Positions 51,829 through 61,014 of a stretch of 64,000 nucleotides of DNA are shown here, in pieces; the first letter of the stretch is position 1, and the number at the start of each line of letters is the position of its first letter. The notes under the pieces were generated by a model that was not told the origin of the DNA, searched no databases, and worked only from the letters and a program-made list of their open reading frames with translations. The stretch covers positions 6,076,001 to 6,140,000 of the forward strand of contig NZ_CP024608.1 in assembly GCF_002752675.1 (NCBI RefSeq), given 5' to 3'. The translations under genes were made by a program, and so were the position numbers. Origin of the DNA: Massilia violaceinigra. Lineage in GTDB: Bacteria; Pseudomonadota; Gammaproteobacteria; Burkholderiales; Burkholderiaceae_D.

Positions 51829-53334
51829 ATGAGCGAAGCAGTGGACGACCTGGTCGGCCCGCCGGCCCCGGTGGCGGAACCGGAACCGGGACCGGGACCG
51901 ATGCCCGATCCTGTGGCTGCCGCCTCGCCGGCCCCGCGCCCAAGCGTGCTGACGGCCTGCGACTGGCTCGGCGAAGGCGCGCGCTCGATGCTGCTGCTCG
52001 CCCCACGCTGGGAACGGCTGGTGGCGTCGCCGTGGCAGATGGCGTTCCAGATGCTTCTCCAGGTGGGCCTGGGCGTGCTGATGCACCGCATAATGATCGA
52101 GGGCGATGCCATCTTCATTTGGCGCGCGCTGCTTGCCGGATGGTCAACTGCCCTGTTGACCGTGTGGCTGTGCTACCTGATTCAGCCCGACCCGCGACTG
52201 CGGCGCAGCCCCCATGGCGCGCCCGGCGCCGCGCATTTGTACACGCTGCTGATCGCCCAATCGACACTGTTTGCGATGCTGGCCTGGGGGCTCTATTTTC
52301 TCCTGATCCGTACCGATGTCGTCCCCGCGGCCAGCATGGAGGCGCAATGGGCTCTCTGGTTCGTACCGATGCTCTGGTCGGTGCTGGCAAAGCTCACGGT
52401 GCTGATTCGCGCCGCCCGTCCGCTGGCGCCGCAGCGCGCCATCGTCACGATCGCGGTGGTCGCGCTCACCACGGCCTTGGGCCACTATATCGCGCCGCCG
52501 CCGCCGACATGGCGCGCCGCGCCCCAACCCGAGGTGCCCGAGGAAGAGCCGTTCGAGGTGAGCCAGGAGATGATGGAAGCGCAGCTGCCCCTGCTGGGCG
52601 AGCAGATCGACGCCCTCAAGCCGCAGCGCCCGGGCTTGATCGACATGTACACGATCACTTTCGCGCCGTACGAAGGCGAAGAGGTATTCCGGCGCGAGAG
52701 CGCCATGGTGTCCGACGTCATGGCGCGCCGTTTCGACGCCGCCGGCCGCGGCCTGCAGCTGATCAACCACCACAAGACCGCCGACACGCTGCCGTGGGCC
52801 ACGCCGCTGAACCTGGAGCGCGCCATCGAAGGCATCGCCGGGATCATGGACCGCGACGAGGATGTGCTGTTCATTCACCTGACCTCGCACGGAGCGTCGG
52901 ACGGCGAGCTGGCGGCCAGTTTCTGGCCGATCGATGTGGCGCCGGTGCTGCCGCCCGCGCTCAAGGGATGGCTCGACCAGGCCGGCGTCCGCTACCGCGT
53001 GCTGTCGATCTCGGCCTGCTACGCGGGCAACTGGATCGCGCCGCTGGCGGCCGACGGCACCCTGGTGATGACGGCGTCCGACGCCGACCACACGTCCTAC
53101 GGCTGCGGCAAGAAGTCGCCGCTGACGTTTTTCGGCCGCGCCATGTACGACGAACAGCTGCGCACCACGACGCGCTCGTTCACCGAAGCGCATGCCGCGG
53201 CGCGCAAGGTCATCCTGCAGCGCGAAACGGAAGCCGGCAAGGACGATGGCTATTCGAACCCGCAGATCAAGGTGGGCAGCAAGATCGTGCCGGTGCTGGA
53301 ACAGCTGAACCAGCGGCTGGTGAACAAGCCGTGA
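51829..53334 (+). CDS. membrane-anchored C13-family (caspase-like) peptidase
   Basis: 501 residues. A Pro-rich N-terminus (1-40) is followed by five or six membrane helices (about 60-225) and then a cytosolic or periplasmic C13/legumain-type domain (about 255-490). Catalytic dyad is visible: H354 in HLTSHGASDG and C397 in SISACYAGNWIAP. This clan CD group is found in many betaproteobacteria and may process membrane-associated proteins. The role is unknown. GAGAGCGCC sits just before the ATG and the gene starts 17 bases after psd, so it could be linked to phospholipid synthesis by co-transcription. Confidence 0.8.
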   Translation: MSEAVDDLVGPPAPVAEPEPGPGPMPDPVAAASPAPRPSVLTACDWLGEGARSMLLLAPRWERLVASPWQMAFQMLLQVGLGVLMHRIMIEGDAIFIWRALLAGWSTALLTVWLCYLIQPDPRLRRSPHGAPGAAHLYTLLIAQSTLFAMLAWGLYFLLIRTDVVPAASMEAQWALWFVPMLWSVLAKLTVLIRAARPLAPQRAIVTIAVVALTTALGHYIAPPPPTWRAAPQPEVPEEEPFEVSQEMMEAQLPLLGEQIDALKPQRPGLIDMYTITFAPYEGEEVFRRESAMVSDVMARRFDAAGRGLQLINHHKTADTLPWATPLNLERAIEGIAGIMDRDEDVLFIHLTSHGASDGELAASFWPIDVAPVLPPALKGWLDQAGVRYRVLSISACYAGNWIAPLAADGTLVMTASDADHTSYGCGKKSPLTFFGRAMYDEQLRTTTRSFTEAHAAARKVILQRETEAGKDDGYSNPQIKVGSKIVPVLEQLNQRLVNKP

Positions 53335-53469
53335 GCGGGTAGCGCTGCTCGCGTCACGCGTTTGAGTTTGACGCTCAATGCGCGTTAATTGATGAAGCTA
53401 TCAAATCCGCTGTTATTCCGAACAGGCGTGCGCGCGGTCAAACAATGACCGCTGCGTCAATCGCTTGAT

Positions 53470-54102
53470 TTACGCCACTTTCGTGATGAACTGTTCGCTC
53501 GGACGACGCACTTTTTTCAAGTCGACCAGCCAGTCGCCCGCGGCTTCGCGGTACCCGAGCGCCATGATCGCCACCGAGCGCAAGCCACGCGCGCGCAGGC
53601 CGAGCAATTCGTCGAGCTGGTCGGGATTGAAGCCTTCCATCGGGGTCGCATCGACCTGCTCGAAGGCGGCGGCGGTCAAGCCGATGCCCAGGCCGATATA
53701 CGCCTGACGCGCGGCGTGCTGGTAGTTGACCTCGGGGTCGCGCGGCGGGTACGTCGACAGAATGAACTTGCGGTAGGCTTCCCATCCTTCGTTGACCAGG
53801 CCGCGCTCTTCGTTGACGAGGTCGAACATCATGTTGATGCGCTCTTCGGTGTAGTTGTCCCACGCCGCGAAGACGACCATGTGCGACCCATCGACCACCT
53901 GGCCCTGGTTGCTGGCAATCGGTTTCATCTTTTCGCGCAGCTCGGCATTGCTGACCACGATCAGCTCAAACGGCTGCAGACCGCTCGATGTCGGCGCCAG
54001 GCGCACGGCTTCGAGAATGCGGTCGACTTTGTCTTCCGAAACAACCTTGGTGGCATCGAATTTCTTGGTGGCGTAGCGCCAGTGTAATTTTTCAAGCAGC
54101 AT
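53470..54102 (-). CDS. NAD(P)H-dependent nitroreductase (NfsB/YdgI-like)
   Basis: 210 residues, a single nitroreductase domain: RYATKKFDATK at the start (FMN phosphate contact), RLAPTSSGLQPFELIVVSN (flavin ring), and near the C-terminus GFNPDQLDELLGL with GYREAAGDW. It would transfer hydride from NAD(P)H to nitro compounds or quinones. GAAGGA precedes the ATG. Alone, divergent from nothing, and convergent with the C13 gene after a 135-base gap that holds no gene. Confidence 0.9.
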   Translation of the reverse strand: MLLEKLHWRYATKKFDATKVVSEDKVDRILEAVRLAPTSSGLQPFELIVVSNAELREKMKPIASNQGQVVDGSHMVVFAAWDNYTEERINMMFDLVNEERGLVNEGWEAYRKFILSTYPPRDPEVNYQHAARQAYIGLGIGLTAAAFEQVDATPMEGFNPDQLDELLGLRARGLRSVAIMALGYREAAGDWLVDLKKVRRPSEQFITKVA

Positions 54103-54222
54103 GGAATTTCCTTCAGTTTGATGGGTGAACTTCTCGGCCAGGGCGATCTCAGGATAGGCGCCCCGACGAGTTCATTATCAACGATTCCGCCATCCCGCGT
54201 ATCCGGACGGAAAATTCTTGCT

Positions 54223-55143
54223 CTACACCATCCCCATGCGCTTGCGCGCTTCGGCGCAGCACAGCCCTTCCATCATGTCGAGGAAAGCACGCGTCTTGGC
54301 CGGCATCAGGCGGCGCCCCGGGAACACGGCCCACCCGGTCACCAGCGGCAAATTCCATTCCGGCAGCACCCGCACCAGCTCTCCGCTGGCCACATAGGGC
54401 GCCGCGAACAGGTCGGAACTGGCCGCGATGCCCGCGCCGGTGCAGGCAACGCGCGTGAGCAGGTCGGGCGAATTGGCCGTGAGCCGGCCCGGCAGCGCGC
54501 GCTCCCACACCGTTTTGCCGCGCGTGAGCTTCCAGGGCAACGGCCCGCTGCCGTGGCTCAGGAGGCACAGCAGATCGTGCTTCAGCAGCTCGTCCGGATG
54601 CTGCGGCATCCCGCGCAGCGCGATGTACGACGGCGCCGCGTACAGCGCCATTTGTTCGAGCGCGACGCGGCGTGCGTTGAGGGACGCGTCATCCGGCAGG
54701 TCGCCCATGCGGATCGCGATGTCGAAGTTCTCGCTTACCAGATCGACCCGGCGCGGCGACAGGTCCAGTTCCAGGGTGATGGCCGGGTACTGCGCCATGA
54801 AGTGCGTTATCACCTGCGTCATGCCAAGGCTGGCGAAATCGGCCGGCATCGAAATGCGCAGGCGCCCGCTCGGGGCCTGCTGGCGGTGCTGCACCAGCGC
54901 GCCGGCCGCCTCGACCTCCTCGACCACCTTGCGCGCGTGATCGAGCAGGCTGGCGCCGAATTCGGTGAGCATCAGCTTGCGCGTGGTCCGCTGCAGCAGG
55001 CGCTCGCCCAGTTTCGCTTCCAGCAGCGCAATCCGGCGCGAGACGGTCGACTTGGGCAAATCCACCCGCAGCGCGGCCTGGCTGAAGCTGCCCGCCTCCA
55101 CGATTCGCGCGAACAAAAGCAGGTCATTCGGTTCCACATTCAT
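54223..55143 (-). CDS. LysR-family transcription regulator
   Basis: 306 residues from MNVEPNDLLLFARIVEAGSFSQAALRVDLPKSTVSRRIALLE (quoted in shape only), a winged HTH of the AaeR/CrgA type (LxxSTVSRRIxxLExxLG pattern). The C-terminal part is the usual two-lobe effector domain. It faces away from azoR with 109 bases between starts, so it is the likely local regulator of azoR and pirin, as LysR proteins often are. The frame open to 55602 is a shadow. Confidence 0.9.
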   Translation of the reverse strand: MNVEPNDLLLFARIVEAGSFSQAALRVDLPKSTVSRRIALLEAKLGERLLQRTTRKLMLTEFGASLLDHARKVVEEVEAAGALVQHRQQAPSGRLRISMPADFASLGMTQVITHFMAQYPAITLELDLSPRRVDLVSENFDIAIRMGDLPDDASLNARRVALEQMALYAAPSYIALRGMPQHPDELLKHDLLCLLSHGSGPLPWKLTRGKTVWERALPGRLTANSPDLLTRVACTGAGIAASSDLFAAPYVASGELVRVLPEWNLPLVTGWAVFPGRRLMPAKTRAFLDMMEGLCCAEARKRMGMV

Positions 55144-55252
55144 TTGATTGTCCCACTGACTGAATAATGATATCCATTTTAACGCCTTCCGCATTGATTT
55201 TGGAACGCGTAAAGTCACACCATCGCAGTTCAACTCATAAAAAGGAAATAAA

Positions 55253-55852
55253 ATGAACATCTTGCAAATCAATTCCAGCGCCCGTTCGACCGGTTCTGAG
55301 TCCACCCGCATGGCCGACGCCATCGTCGCCAAGCTGCAAGCGGCCAACCCCGGCGCCCAACTGACCCGGCGCGACCTGGCCAGCAACCCGCATCCCGCGC
55401 TCGACGAGCCGACCCTGGGCGCCCTGTTCACGCCAGCCGACCAGCGCAGCGCCGAACAAGCGGCCCGCGTGGCCCTTGACGACGCCCTGATCGCCCAGGT
55501 GCAGGCAGCCGACGTGCTGGTGATCGGCGCCCCGATGTACAACTTCGGCAGCTCGGTGCAGCTCAAAGGCTGGTTCGACGCGATTGCCCGCGCCGGCGTC
55601 ACCTTCGCCTACACCGCCACCGGCCCGGTCGGCAAACTGACCGGCAAAAAAGTCTACGTGGCGTTTGCCCGCGGCGGCATGTACCGCGACACCCCGAACG
55701 ATACCCAGACACCGCACCTGAAAATGCTGCTCGGCTTCCTCGGCATGACCGACGTGACGTTCGTGTACTCAGAAGGCATGGCCATGGGCCCGGAAGCGGT
55801 GACCAAGGCGCAGTCCCAGGCGAATGCCGAGATCGAGGCCGCACTGGCCTGA
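55253..55852 (+). CDS. azoR: FMN-dependent NADH-azoreductase
   Basis: 199 residues. Begins [18 protein letters not shown] (flavodoxin phosphate loop) with a good AAAGGAAATAAA ribosome site. The FMN ring site [24 protein letters not shown] and the later [11 protein letters not shown] match AzoR. It reduces azo dyes and quinones with NADH as donor. Next gene pirin begins 41 bases on, with its own ribosome site; the two probably share an operon controlled by the divergent LysR. Confidence 0.92.
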   Translation: MNILQINSSARSTGSESTRMADAIVAKLQAANPGAQLTRRDLASNPHPALDEPTLGALFTPADQRSAEQAARVALDDALIAQVQAADVLVIGAPMYNFGSSVQLKGWFDAIARAGVTFAYTATGPVGKLTGKKVYVAFARGGMYRDTPNDTQTPHLKMLLGFLGMTDVTFVYSEGMAMGPEAVTKAQSQANAEIEAALA

Positions 55853-55893
55853 GTCATCCCGGACGACGCTGTATCTGTATAAAGGAGAGAAAA

Positions 55894-56772
55894 ATGACAC
55901 ACGAGTTGATGAAATCGGATGTCGCGGTGCGCCAGCCGCGCGCCGTCGAGCGCCTGATCAACGGGCAGTTCGTGACGGATGGGGCCGGCGTCAAGATCAA
56001 CCGCGTGCTCACGCAAAACCTGCAGCGTCGCCTGGACCCGTTTCTGATGCTCGATGCCTTCGGCAGCGACAAGCCGGGCGACTACATCGCCGGCTTTCCG
56101 GAACACCCGCACCGCGGCTTCGAGACGATTTCGTACATGATCGCCGGCAGCATGCGCCACCGCGACAGCGCCGGCAACGAAGGCCTGATCACCGACGGCG
56201 GCGTGCAGTGGATGACGACCGGGCGCGGCGTGGCCCACTCCGAAATGCCGGAGCAGACCGACGGCATGATGGAAGGCTTCCAGCTGTGGCTTAACCTGCC
56301 GGCCAGGGACAAGATGACCGCGCCGTGGTACCGCGACATTCCGAACACCGAGATCCCCCGCTTCACCACCGGGGCGGGGGTAACGGTGCAAGTGATCGCC
56401 GGCGCCAGCCACGGCGTGCAGGGCGCGATGCAGCGCGCAGGCACCGAGCCGCTGTACCTCGATATCGAACTGCCGGCCAACGCCACCTTTGAACAGGTGC
56501 TGCCGCCGGGGCACAACGCCTTTGTGTACGTGTTCCGCGGCCAGGTGCTGATCGACGACAAGCCGGTACCGGTGTCGCGCATGGCGATCCTGGCCAACGA
56601 CCCGCAGGCGGACGGGGTGCGCATCATGGCCGCCCAGGACAGCCGCCTGATACTGATTGCCGGGCGCCCGCTGAACGAACCGATTGCCCAATACGGCCCG
56701 TTCGTGATGAACACCCAGGCCGAGGTATTCCAGGCCGTCGAGGACTTTCGCGCCGGCCGTTTCGGCGCCTGA
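55894..56772 (+). CDS. pirin family protein (second paralog)
   Basis: 292 residues, AAAGGAGAGAAAA before ATG. The cupin residues are complete: HPHRGFETISYMIAGSMRHRDSAGNEGLI with metal His, GVQWMTTGRGVAHSEMPEQ, and the second cupin YVFRGQVLIDDKPV. It is a different subgroup from the pirin at 25582, and its end VEDFRAGRFGA is typical of the YhhW/Pirin core. Operon with azoR suggests redox or quercetin-like degradation roles. Confidence 0.9.
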   Translation: MTHELMKSDVAVRQPRAVERLINGQFVTDGAGVKINRVLTQNLQRRLDPFLMLDAFGSDKPGDYIAGFPEHPHRGFETISYMIAGSMRHRDSAGNEGLITDGGVQWMTTGRGVAHSEMPEQTDGMMEGFQLWLNLPARDKMTAPWYRDIPNTEIPRFTTGAGVTVQVIAGASHGVQGAMQRAGTEPLYLDIELPANATFEQVLPPGHNAFVYVFRGQVLIDDKPVPVSRMAILANDPQADGVRIMAAQDSRLILIAGRPLNEPIAQYGPFVMNTQAEVFQAVEDFRAGRFGA

Positions 56773-56836
56773 TGCACACGTCCCGCCGCCGGCTTCGAAG
56801 GCTTGGCGGGGGGCCTGCAACCACAAGGAGAACATC

Positions 56837-57337
56837 TTGCGCTACACTGGGGGCATGTTCCCAATCCTGACCCAGGCCCTGGCCTACGTTAGCCGCGTAT
56901 GCGGCTTTGAAACCGTCGATTCCTTCCCTCCCGGGCACGCCCATGCGCGCACTCACTGGAGCGGAGCTCATTTCGACATCGCCTCAGACCTCAAGCCCGA
57001 CCAGATCGAGCGCGCGCTGTGTGAGAAAATCGCCAACACGCCGCTCATTTTCGCCAACATCGCCAACCCGACGCCGGCCATGCAGCGCGTGCTGCTCGAC
57101 CTGATCGGCACCCGCATGCGCCATTCGGGCGGCCAGCCGGTCGATCTGGTTTCGCTGCTGGCCAATGCCTACCGCAGTCCGTACACCCAGGAAGCGGTGC
57201 CCGGCCTGCGCGCAGCCATCGAAGAGAGCGGCGGCGACGCCCGCAGCGTACTCGCCTTCCTCAGCGAGATGCCGGCCGCCTTCGACGTGATCGACGCCAG
57301 TCCGCGTCAACGCGGCTTGAAATTGGTCGGCAGGTAG
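56837..57337 (+). CDS. unknown protein, 166 residues
   Basis: Not recognised. TTG start at 56837 chosen because AAGGAG lies 6 bases upstream; an ATG at 56855 is possible. Contains SVDSFPPGHAHARTHWSGAHFDI-type His-rich stretch near residue 30, then helices (QIERALCEKIANTPLIFANI). No signal peptide. Its last 31 bases overlap the end of the acyltransferase gene on the other strand. It lies after pirin in the same direction, so might be part of that operon. Confidence 0.65.
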   Translation: MRYTGGMFPILTQALAYVSRVCGFETVDSFPPGHAHARTHWSGAHFDIASDLKPDQIERALCEKIANTPLIFANIANPTPAMQRVLLDLIGTRMRHSGGQPVDLVSLLANAYRSPYTQEAVPGLRAAIEESGGDARSVLAFLSEMPAAFDVIDASPRQRGLKLVGR

Positions 57338-58428
57338 CGCTGGCGCAGCTGCATGAAGGGCCGCTCGACGCAGCGGTACAGCACCCAGCCCGACAAAACG
57401 CTCAGCGACAGCATCGCCGCGATCGCGACCGGCGAGCCGGGGCCGTAGCCGTGCGCCGCCAGCGGCCTGGCGGCCAGGATGCACACCTGCTTGTGCGTCA
57501 GGTAGATCGAATACGACCATAGCGCCATGCTGGCGGCGCCCGGAATACGCGTCGTGCGCAGCAGCGACCTGTCGCTCAGCGCCGCCACGATCAGCAGTGA
57601 AAATCCCAGCGCCAGCATCGGATACCCCAGCACGGTGGCGCCGAAGCCCTGGCGCTCGTCGAGGAACAGCCAGATCGCCAGGCCGGCGAGCCCCAGGCCG
57701 GCGCCCAGGGCCAGGTTGCCGCGCGACGTAAGCACGCGCCACTGGCGCGGGTGAAAATTCTTCAGCAGCGCCAGCGCCACGCCGGCCACCAGTTCATCGA
57801 AACGGCACAAGGTCGAGTAATAAATATACTGGTAATAGTTACGCGAGCCACGCGGATTGGCGTGCACCAGTTCCTGCCAGGTATAGGCACGCACCAGCAT
57901 CCCGGCCACGATGGCCAGCGCGATGGCGGCCCAGCTCCAGCGCAGCGAACGGCGCAGCGATGCAATCGCCAGCGCCAGCGCCGGCAGCACCAGGTAAAAC
58001 TGCTCCTCGATGCATAGCGACCAGGCATGCGAAAACGCGGTGCCCGGCTCCAGGCTGATATTTTGCGTGAAGGTGAGGAAGCGCCACAGCGGCGGCAGTT
58101 CGAGCCCGGCGCGAAACCATGGCCAGAACCAGTACAGCGCCAGCATGGCGTGGAACACCGGCAGCGTGCGCAGCGCGCGCCGTCCGTAAAAGCGGGCCAG
58201 CGAAAATTCGCCTCGCGAGCGCATGGCGGCGAAGATCTGGTTGCCGATCAGGTAGCCGGACAAGGCAAAAAACAGGTCCACCCCGATCCAGCCCACCTCC
58301 CCTATCCAGCCGAAGGTATCGGCACGGCTGACGAACAGCACATAGTGGTGCAGTACGACCAGGGTGACGGCCAGCCCACGCAGGGTGTCGAGACCTTCGA
58401 TGCGGGCGCTGGAGACAGGATTTTTCAT
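57307..58428 (-). CDS. acyltransferase 3 family membrane protein (OafA/NodX-like)
   Basis: 373 residues from MKNPVSSARIEGLDTLRGLAVTLVVLHHY. Typical motifs: R/I-x-G-L-D-x-L-R-G at the start, VDLFFALSGYLIG, FYGRRALRTLPVF, HAWSLCIEEQFYLVLP (the E-E-Q-F motif), and ten or more helices ending YLTHKQVC. It transfers acetyl or other acyl groups to carbohydrate, often to O-antigen or exopolysaccharide. No other polysaccharide gene adjoins it. MWR start 58437 is an alternative; neither has a clear ribosome site. Confidence 0.88.
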   Translation of the reverse strand: MKNPVSSARIEGLDTLRGLAVTLVVLHHYVLFVSRADTFGWIGEVGWIGVDLFFALSGYLIGNQIFAAMRSRGEFSLARFYGRRALRTLPVFHAMLALYWFWPWFRAGLELPPLWRFLTFTQNISLEPGTAFSHAWSLCIEEQFYLVLPALALAIASLRRSLRWSWAAIALAIVAGMLVRAYTWQELVHANPRGSRNYYQYIYYSTLCRFDELVAGVALALLKNFHPRQWRVLTSRGNLALGAGLGLAGLAIWLFLDERQGFGATVLGYPMLALGFSLLIVAALSDRSLLRTTRIPGAASMALWSYSIYLTHKQVCILAARPLAAHGYGPGSPVAIAAMLSLSVLSGWVLYRCVERPFMQLRQRYLPTNFKPR

Positions 58429-58516
58429 GCGCCACATGATGACATGGGGCTTCGGCAGGCGCCAGCGATGTCCGATAAAATAGACGATCCACCAATCGTC
58501 CAGGCTACCTCCGACC

Positions 58517-59497
58517 ATGACCACCGCACGCGAGCTGCAATTCAAATCGATCAACTACACCGGCCTTGGCACCGGTCCGCGCCTGATCGTCACCGGCGCC
58601 GTGCATGGCAACGAGACCTGCGGCACCAAGGCGATCCTGCGCGTGATCGGCGAGATCGACAGCGGCGCGCTGCACGTGGCGGCCGGCAGCGTGACCTTCG
58701 TCCCGGTGACCAACCCGCTGGCCTACGCGCTCAAGCAGCGCTCGGGCGAACGTAACCTGAACCGCAACCTGTTCCCCAACCCGCAGCCGCAGGACTTCGA
58801 GGACCGCGTCGCCAACTGGCTGTGCCCCTTGCTGGCGCAGCACGAGGTGCTGCTCGACCTGCACTCCTTCAATGCGCAAAGCCAGCCCTTCGTCATGGTC
58901 GGACCGCGCAATAACGATGGCACCCTGCAGCCGTTCCGGCACGCCGAAAAAGAACGCGCGCTGGCGCGCCGCCTGGGAGTGCGCCGCTTCGTCGACGGCT
59001 GGCTGGCAACCTACGGCCAGGGCGTGCAGCGCCGCATGAAGAGCGGCGACGAGTCCACCCTGAACCTGGTACTGCGCTACGGGATGGGCACCACCGAATA
59101 CATGCGCAGCACCGGCGGCTACGCGCTCACGCTCGAATGCGGCCAGCACCTTGATCCGGCCGCGCCCGACGTGGCTTACCGCGCGATCGTCAATACGCTG
59201 GCTTTCCTCGGCCTGATCGAGGCGCCGCAGCCCGAGCCGATCGCGCTGGACCAGATGGAAGCGCTGTCGATGGTGGTGGTGCACGACAAGCTCGATGCGG
59301 GCGACCAGTTCAGCCGCGTGTGGTCCAGCTTCGATGCGGTGGCCAAGGGCGACCGGATCGGCACGCGCGCCGACGGCACGCCTGTGACGGCCGACTTCGA
59401 CGGCAAGATCCTGTTCCCCGATGTGAACGCGGGGCCGAATCAGGAATGGTACTACCTGACCCGCGCCAATCCGGATTTCGAGCGCTTTGCCGAGTAG
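58517..59497 (+). CDS. succinylglutamate desuccinylase / aspartoacylase family protein
   Basis: 326 residues. Zinc site of the M14/aspartoacylase fold: H30 and E33 in TGAVHGNETCG, then LLDLHSF for the third His, and Glu in ALTLECGQHLD for catalysis. Its C-terminal domain (about 245-326, VVHDKLDAGDQF ... PFDVNAGPNQEW type) looks like the biotinyl-like lid of the family. Substrate class (N-acyl amino acid) follows from the family; the exact substrate is unknown. Divergent from the acyltransferase by 88 bases. Confidence 0.85.
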   Translation: MTTARELQFKSINYTGLGTGPRLIVTGAVHGNETCGTKAILRVIGEIDSGALHVAAGSVTFVPVTNPLAYALKQRSGERNLNRNLFPNPQPQDFEDRVANWLCPLLAQHEVLLDLHSFNAQSQPFVMVGPRNNDGTLQPFRHAEKERALARRLGVRRFVDGWLATYGQGVQRRMKSGDESTLNLVLRYGMGTTEYMRSTGGYALTLECGQHLDPAAPDVAYRAIVNTLAFLGLIEAPQPEPIALDQMEALSMVVVHDKLDAGDQFSRVWSSFDAVAKGDRIGTRADGTPVTADFDGKILFPDVNAGPNQEWYYLTRANPDFERFAE

Positions 59498-59518
59498 GCG
59501 CGCGCGCCGTGGCGCAGC

Positions 59519-60451
59519 TCAGGGAATGCCCCACACAAACGGGTCGCTCTCGTCGAAAATCAGCTGCGCCCGGGCATTCACCCAGGCCTTGCCGCGAATG
59601 CTGGGCATGATGCGTTCGCCGTCGCGGCGGTACGAGGCGTCGAACACGCTGCCGATGATGCTCTCCTGGCGCCATTGGGCGTGTTCGGCCAGTTTGCCGT
59701 CGGCCGCAAGGCACGCCAGCTTGGCGCTGGTGCCGGTGCCGCAGGGCGAACGGTCGTAGGCCTTGCCGGGACAGAGGACGAAACTCTGGCTGTCGGCACC
59801 CGTGCTTGACGCCGCGAACAGTTCGATATGGTCGATCACGGCGCCGTCGTCGCCGGTGATGCCGTGCGCCTCGAGCGCATCGCGCAGCGCCACCGCGTAC
59901 GCGGTCAGGGCGTCGACGTTGGCGCGCCGCAGCGCCAGGCCGTGGCCGGAAACCAGGAAAAACCAGTTGCCGCCCCACGCCACGTCGCCGGTCACGGCGC
60001 CCACGCCATCCACCTGCACCGTCACCGCGTGCCGCGTGCGGTAGGACGCCACGTTATCGATAGTGACCGCGCCGTCGTCGTGCAGCTCGGCTTCGACCAC
60101 GCCGACCGGCGTATCGATGCGGTGGCGCCCGGGCCCGATGCGGCCCATGAACGCGAGCGAGACCACCACCCCGATCATGCCATGGCCGCACATGCCGAGG
60201 TAGGACACATTGTTAAAGAAGATGACGCCGGCGGCGCAGCCCGGCGCGAACGGTTCGCACAGCAGCGCGCCGACCAGAACATCGGAGCCGCGCGGCTCGC
60301 AGACGACGGCCGAACGCACGTGGTCGAAGTCGCACCGGAAGCGCTCGCGCCGTTCGGCCAGTGGCCCGCCGCCCAAATCGGGGCCGCCGTCGATGATCAG
60401 GCGAGTCGGTTCGCCGCCGGTGTGGGAGTCGATGATGGATATGGTCTTCAT
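59519..60451 (-). CDS. proline-racemase family enzyme (hydroxyproline 2-epimerase type)
   Basis: 310 residues from [18 protein letters not shown]. Both catalytic Cys are present: C88 (GMCGHGMIG) and C237 ([10 protein letters not shown]), which identifies a racemase/epimerase and not the C-to-T dehydratase subgroup. The typical substrate is trans-4-hydroxy-L-proline. No hydroxyproline catabolic neighbours (DHAD or HypD type) are in this window, so the exact substrate is an inference. The frame extends upstream to 60523 but the GGAAGC site and family start support 60451. Confidence 0.88.
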   Translation of the reverse strand: MKTISIIDSHTGGEPTRLIIDGGPDLGGGPLAERRERFRCDFDHVRSAVVCEPRGSDVLVGALLCEPFAPGCAAGVIFFNNVSYLGMCGHGMIGVVVSLAFMGRIGPGRHRIDTPVGVVEAELHDDGAVTIDNVASYRTRHAVTVQVDGVGAVTGDVAWGGNWFFLVSGHGLALRRANVDALTAYAVALRDALEAHGITGDDGAVIDHIELFAASSTGADSQSFVLCPGKAYDRSPCGTGTSAKLACLAADGKLAEHAQWRQESIIGSVFDASYRRDGERIMPSIRGKAWVNARAQLIFDESDPFVWGIP

Positions 60452-60547
60452 GCTTCCAGCATACGCCCGGCTAGCGCGATTGTCTTGCATACTCACTGGC
60501 ATGGTGCGACGAAATTGGCACAATCGGGCGCAGGTCCCGGCACCGTG

Positions 60548-60868
60548 TCAGCCCGGCGCGAGCAGCTTCAATCCGAGGATGCCGGCCACGATCAGGGCGA
60601 TGCAGGCCAGCCGCATGGCGCCCGCCGGTTCACCCAGCACCAGCATGCCGAAAACGGCCGTGCCGACCGTGCCGATGCCGGTCCAGATGGCGTACGCGGT
60701 CCCCAGCGGCAGGTGGCGCAATGCCAGTCCGAGCAAACCGACGCTGCCGGCCATCGCGGCCAGCGTCAATACGGAAGGAACGAGACGCGAAAATCCGTGG
60801 GTGTATTTCAGCCCGACGGCCCAGCCGACTTCAAGCAAACCGGCGACGAACAGATAGATCCATGCCAT
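60548..60868 (-). CDS. gdx: SMR-family guanidinium exporter
   Basis: 106 residues with four helices, from [33 protein letters not shown]13 in the first helix (LLEVGW) is the proton-coupled site and the G-W-A-x-x-L-K-Y pattern is typical of the Gdx/SugE branch, not the multidrug EmrE branch. The guanidine-II riboswitch just upstream confirms the role: export of guanidinium for tolerance. GGAGGTTGTC lies before the ATG. Confidence 0.93.
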   Translation of the reverse strand: MAWIYLFVAGLLEVGWAVGLKYTHGFSRLVPSVLTLAAMAGSVGLLGLALRHLPLGTAYAIWTGIGTVGTAVFGMLVLGEPAGAMRLACIALIVAGILGLKLLAPG

Positions 60869-60884
60869 GACAACCTCCTGAATT

Positions 60885-60933
60885 GGCAAGGTCGTCCATG
60901 CCTGGCTCCGTGTGCGGCGGGGTCGTCCCCGCC
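60885..60933 (-). promoter_or_regulatory. guanidine-II (mini-ykkC) riboswitch
   Basis: Minus strand: two hairpins with ACGA loops. The first is GGCGGGG-ACGA-CCCCGCC (plus 60916-60933), perfect 7-bp stem. The second is GGCATGG-ACGA-CCTTGCC (60885-60902), 7 bp with one mismatch. Its last base is 6 bases from the GGAGG of gdx, so ligand-bound pairing can hide or expose that site. The double ACGR-loop arrangement is the family signature, and guanidinium exporters are its best-known target. Confidence 0.93.
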
Positions 60934-61014
60934 GGAGAAAAAGGTGGCTCAAGTATACCATCGGCCGCGCCGATGCGTGAAGCCTGGCCTACGCAGGTAT
61001 TCGCAGGAATGCGA

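Noticed and set aside
60548..60868. Multidrug SMR pump (EmrE/QacE)
   Set aside because: Gdx-type motif and guanidine-II riboswitch indicate guanidinium export.
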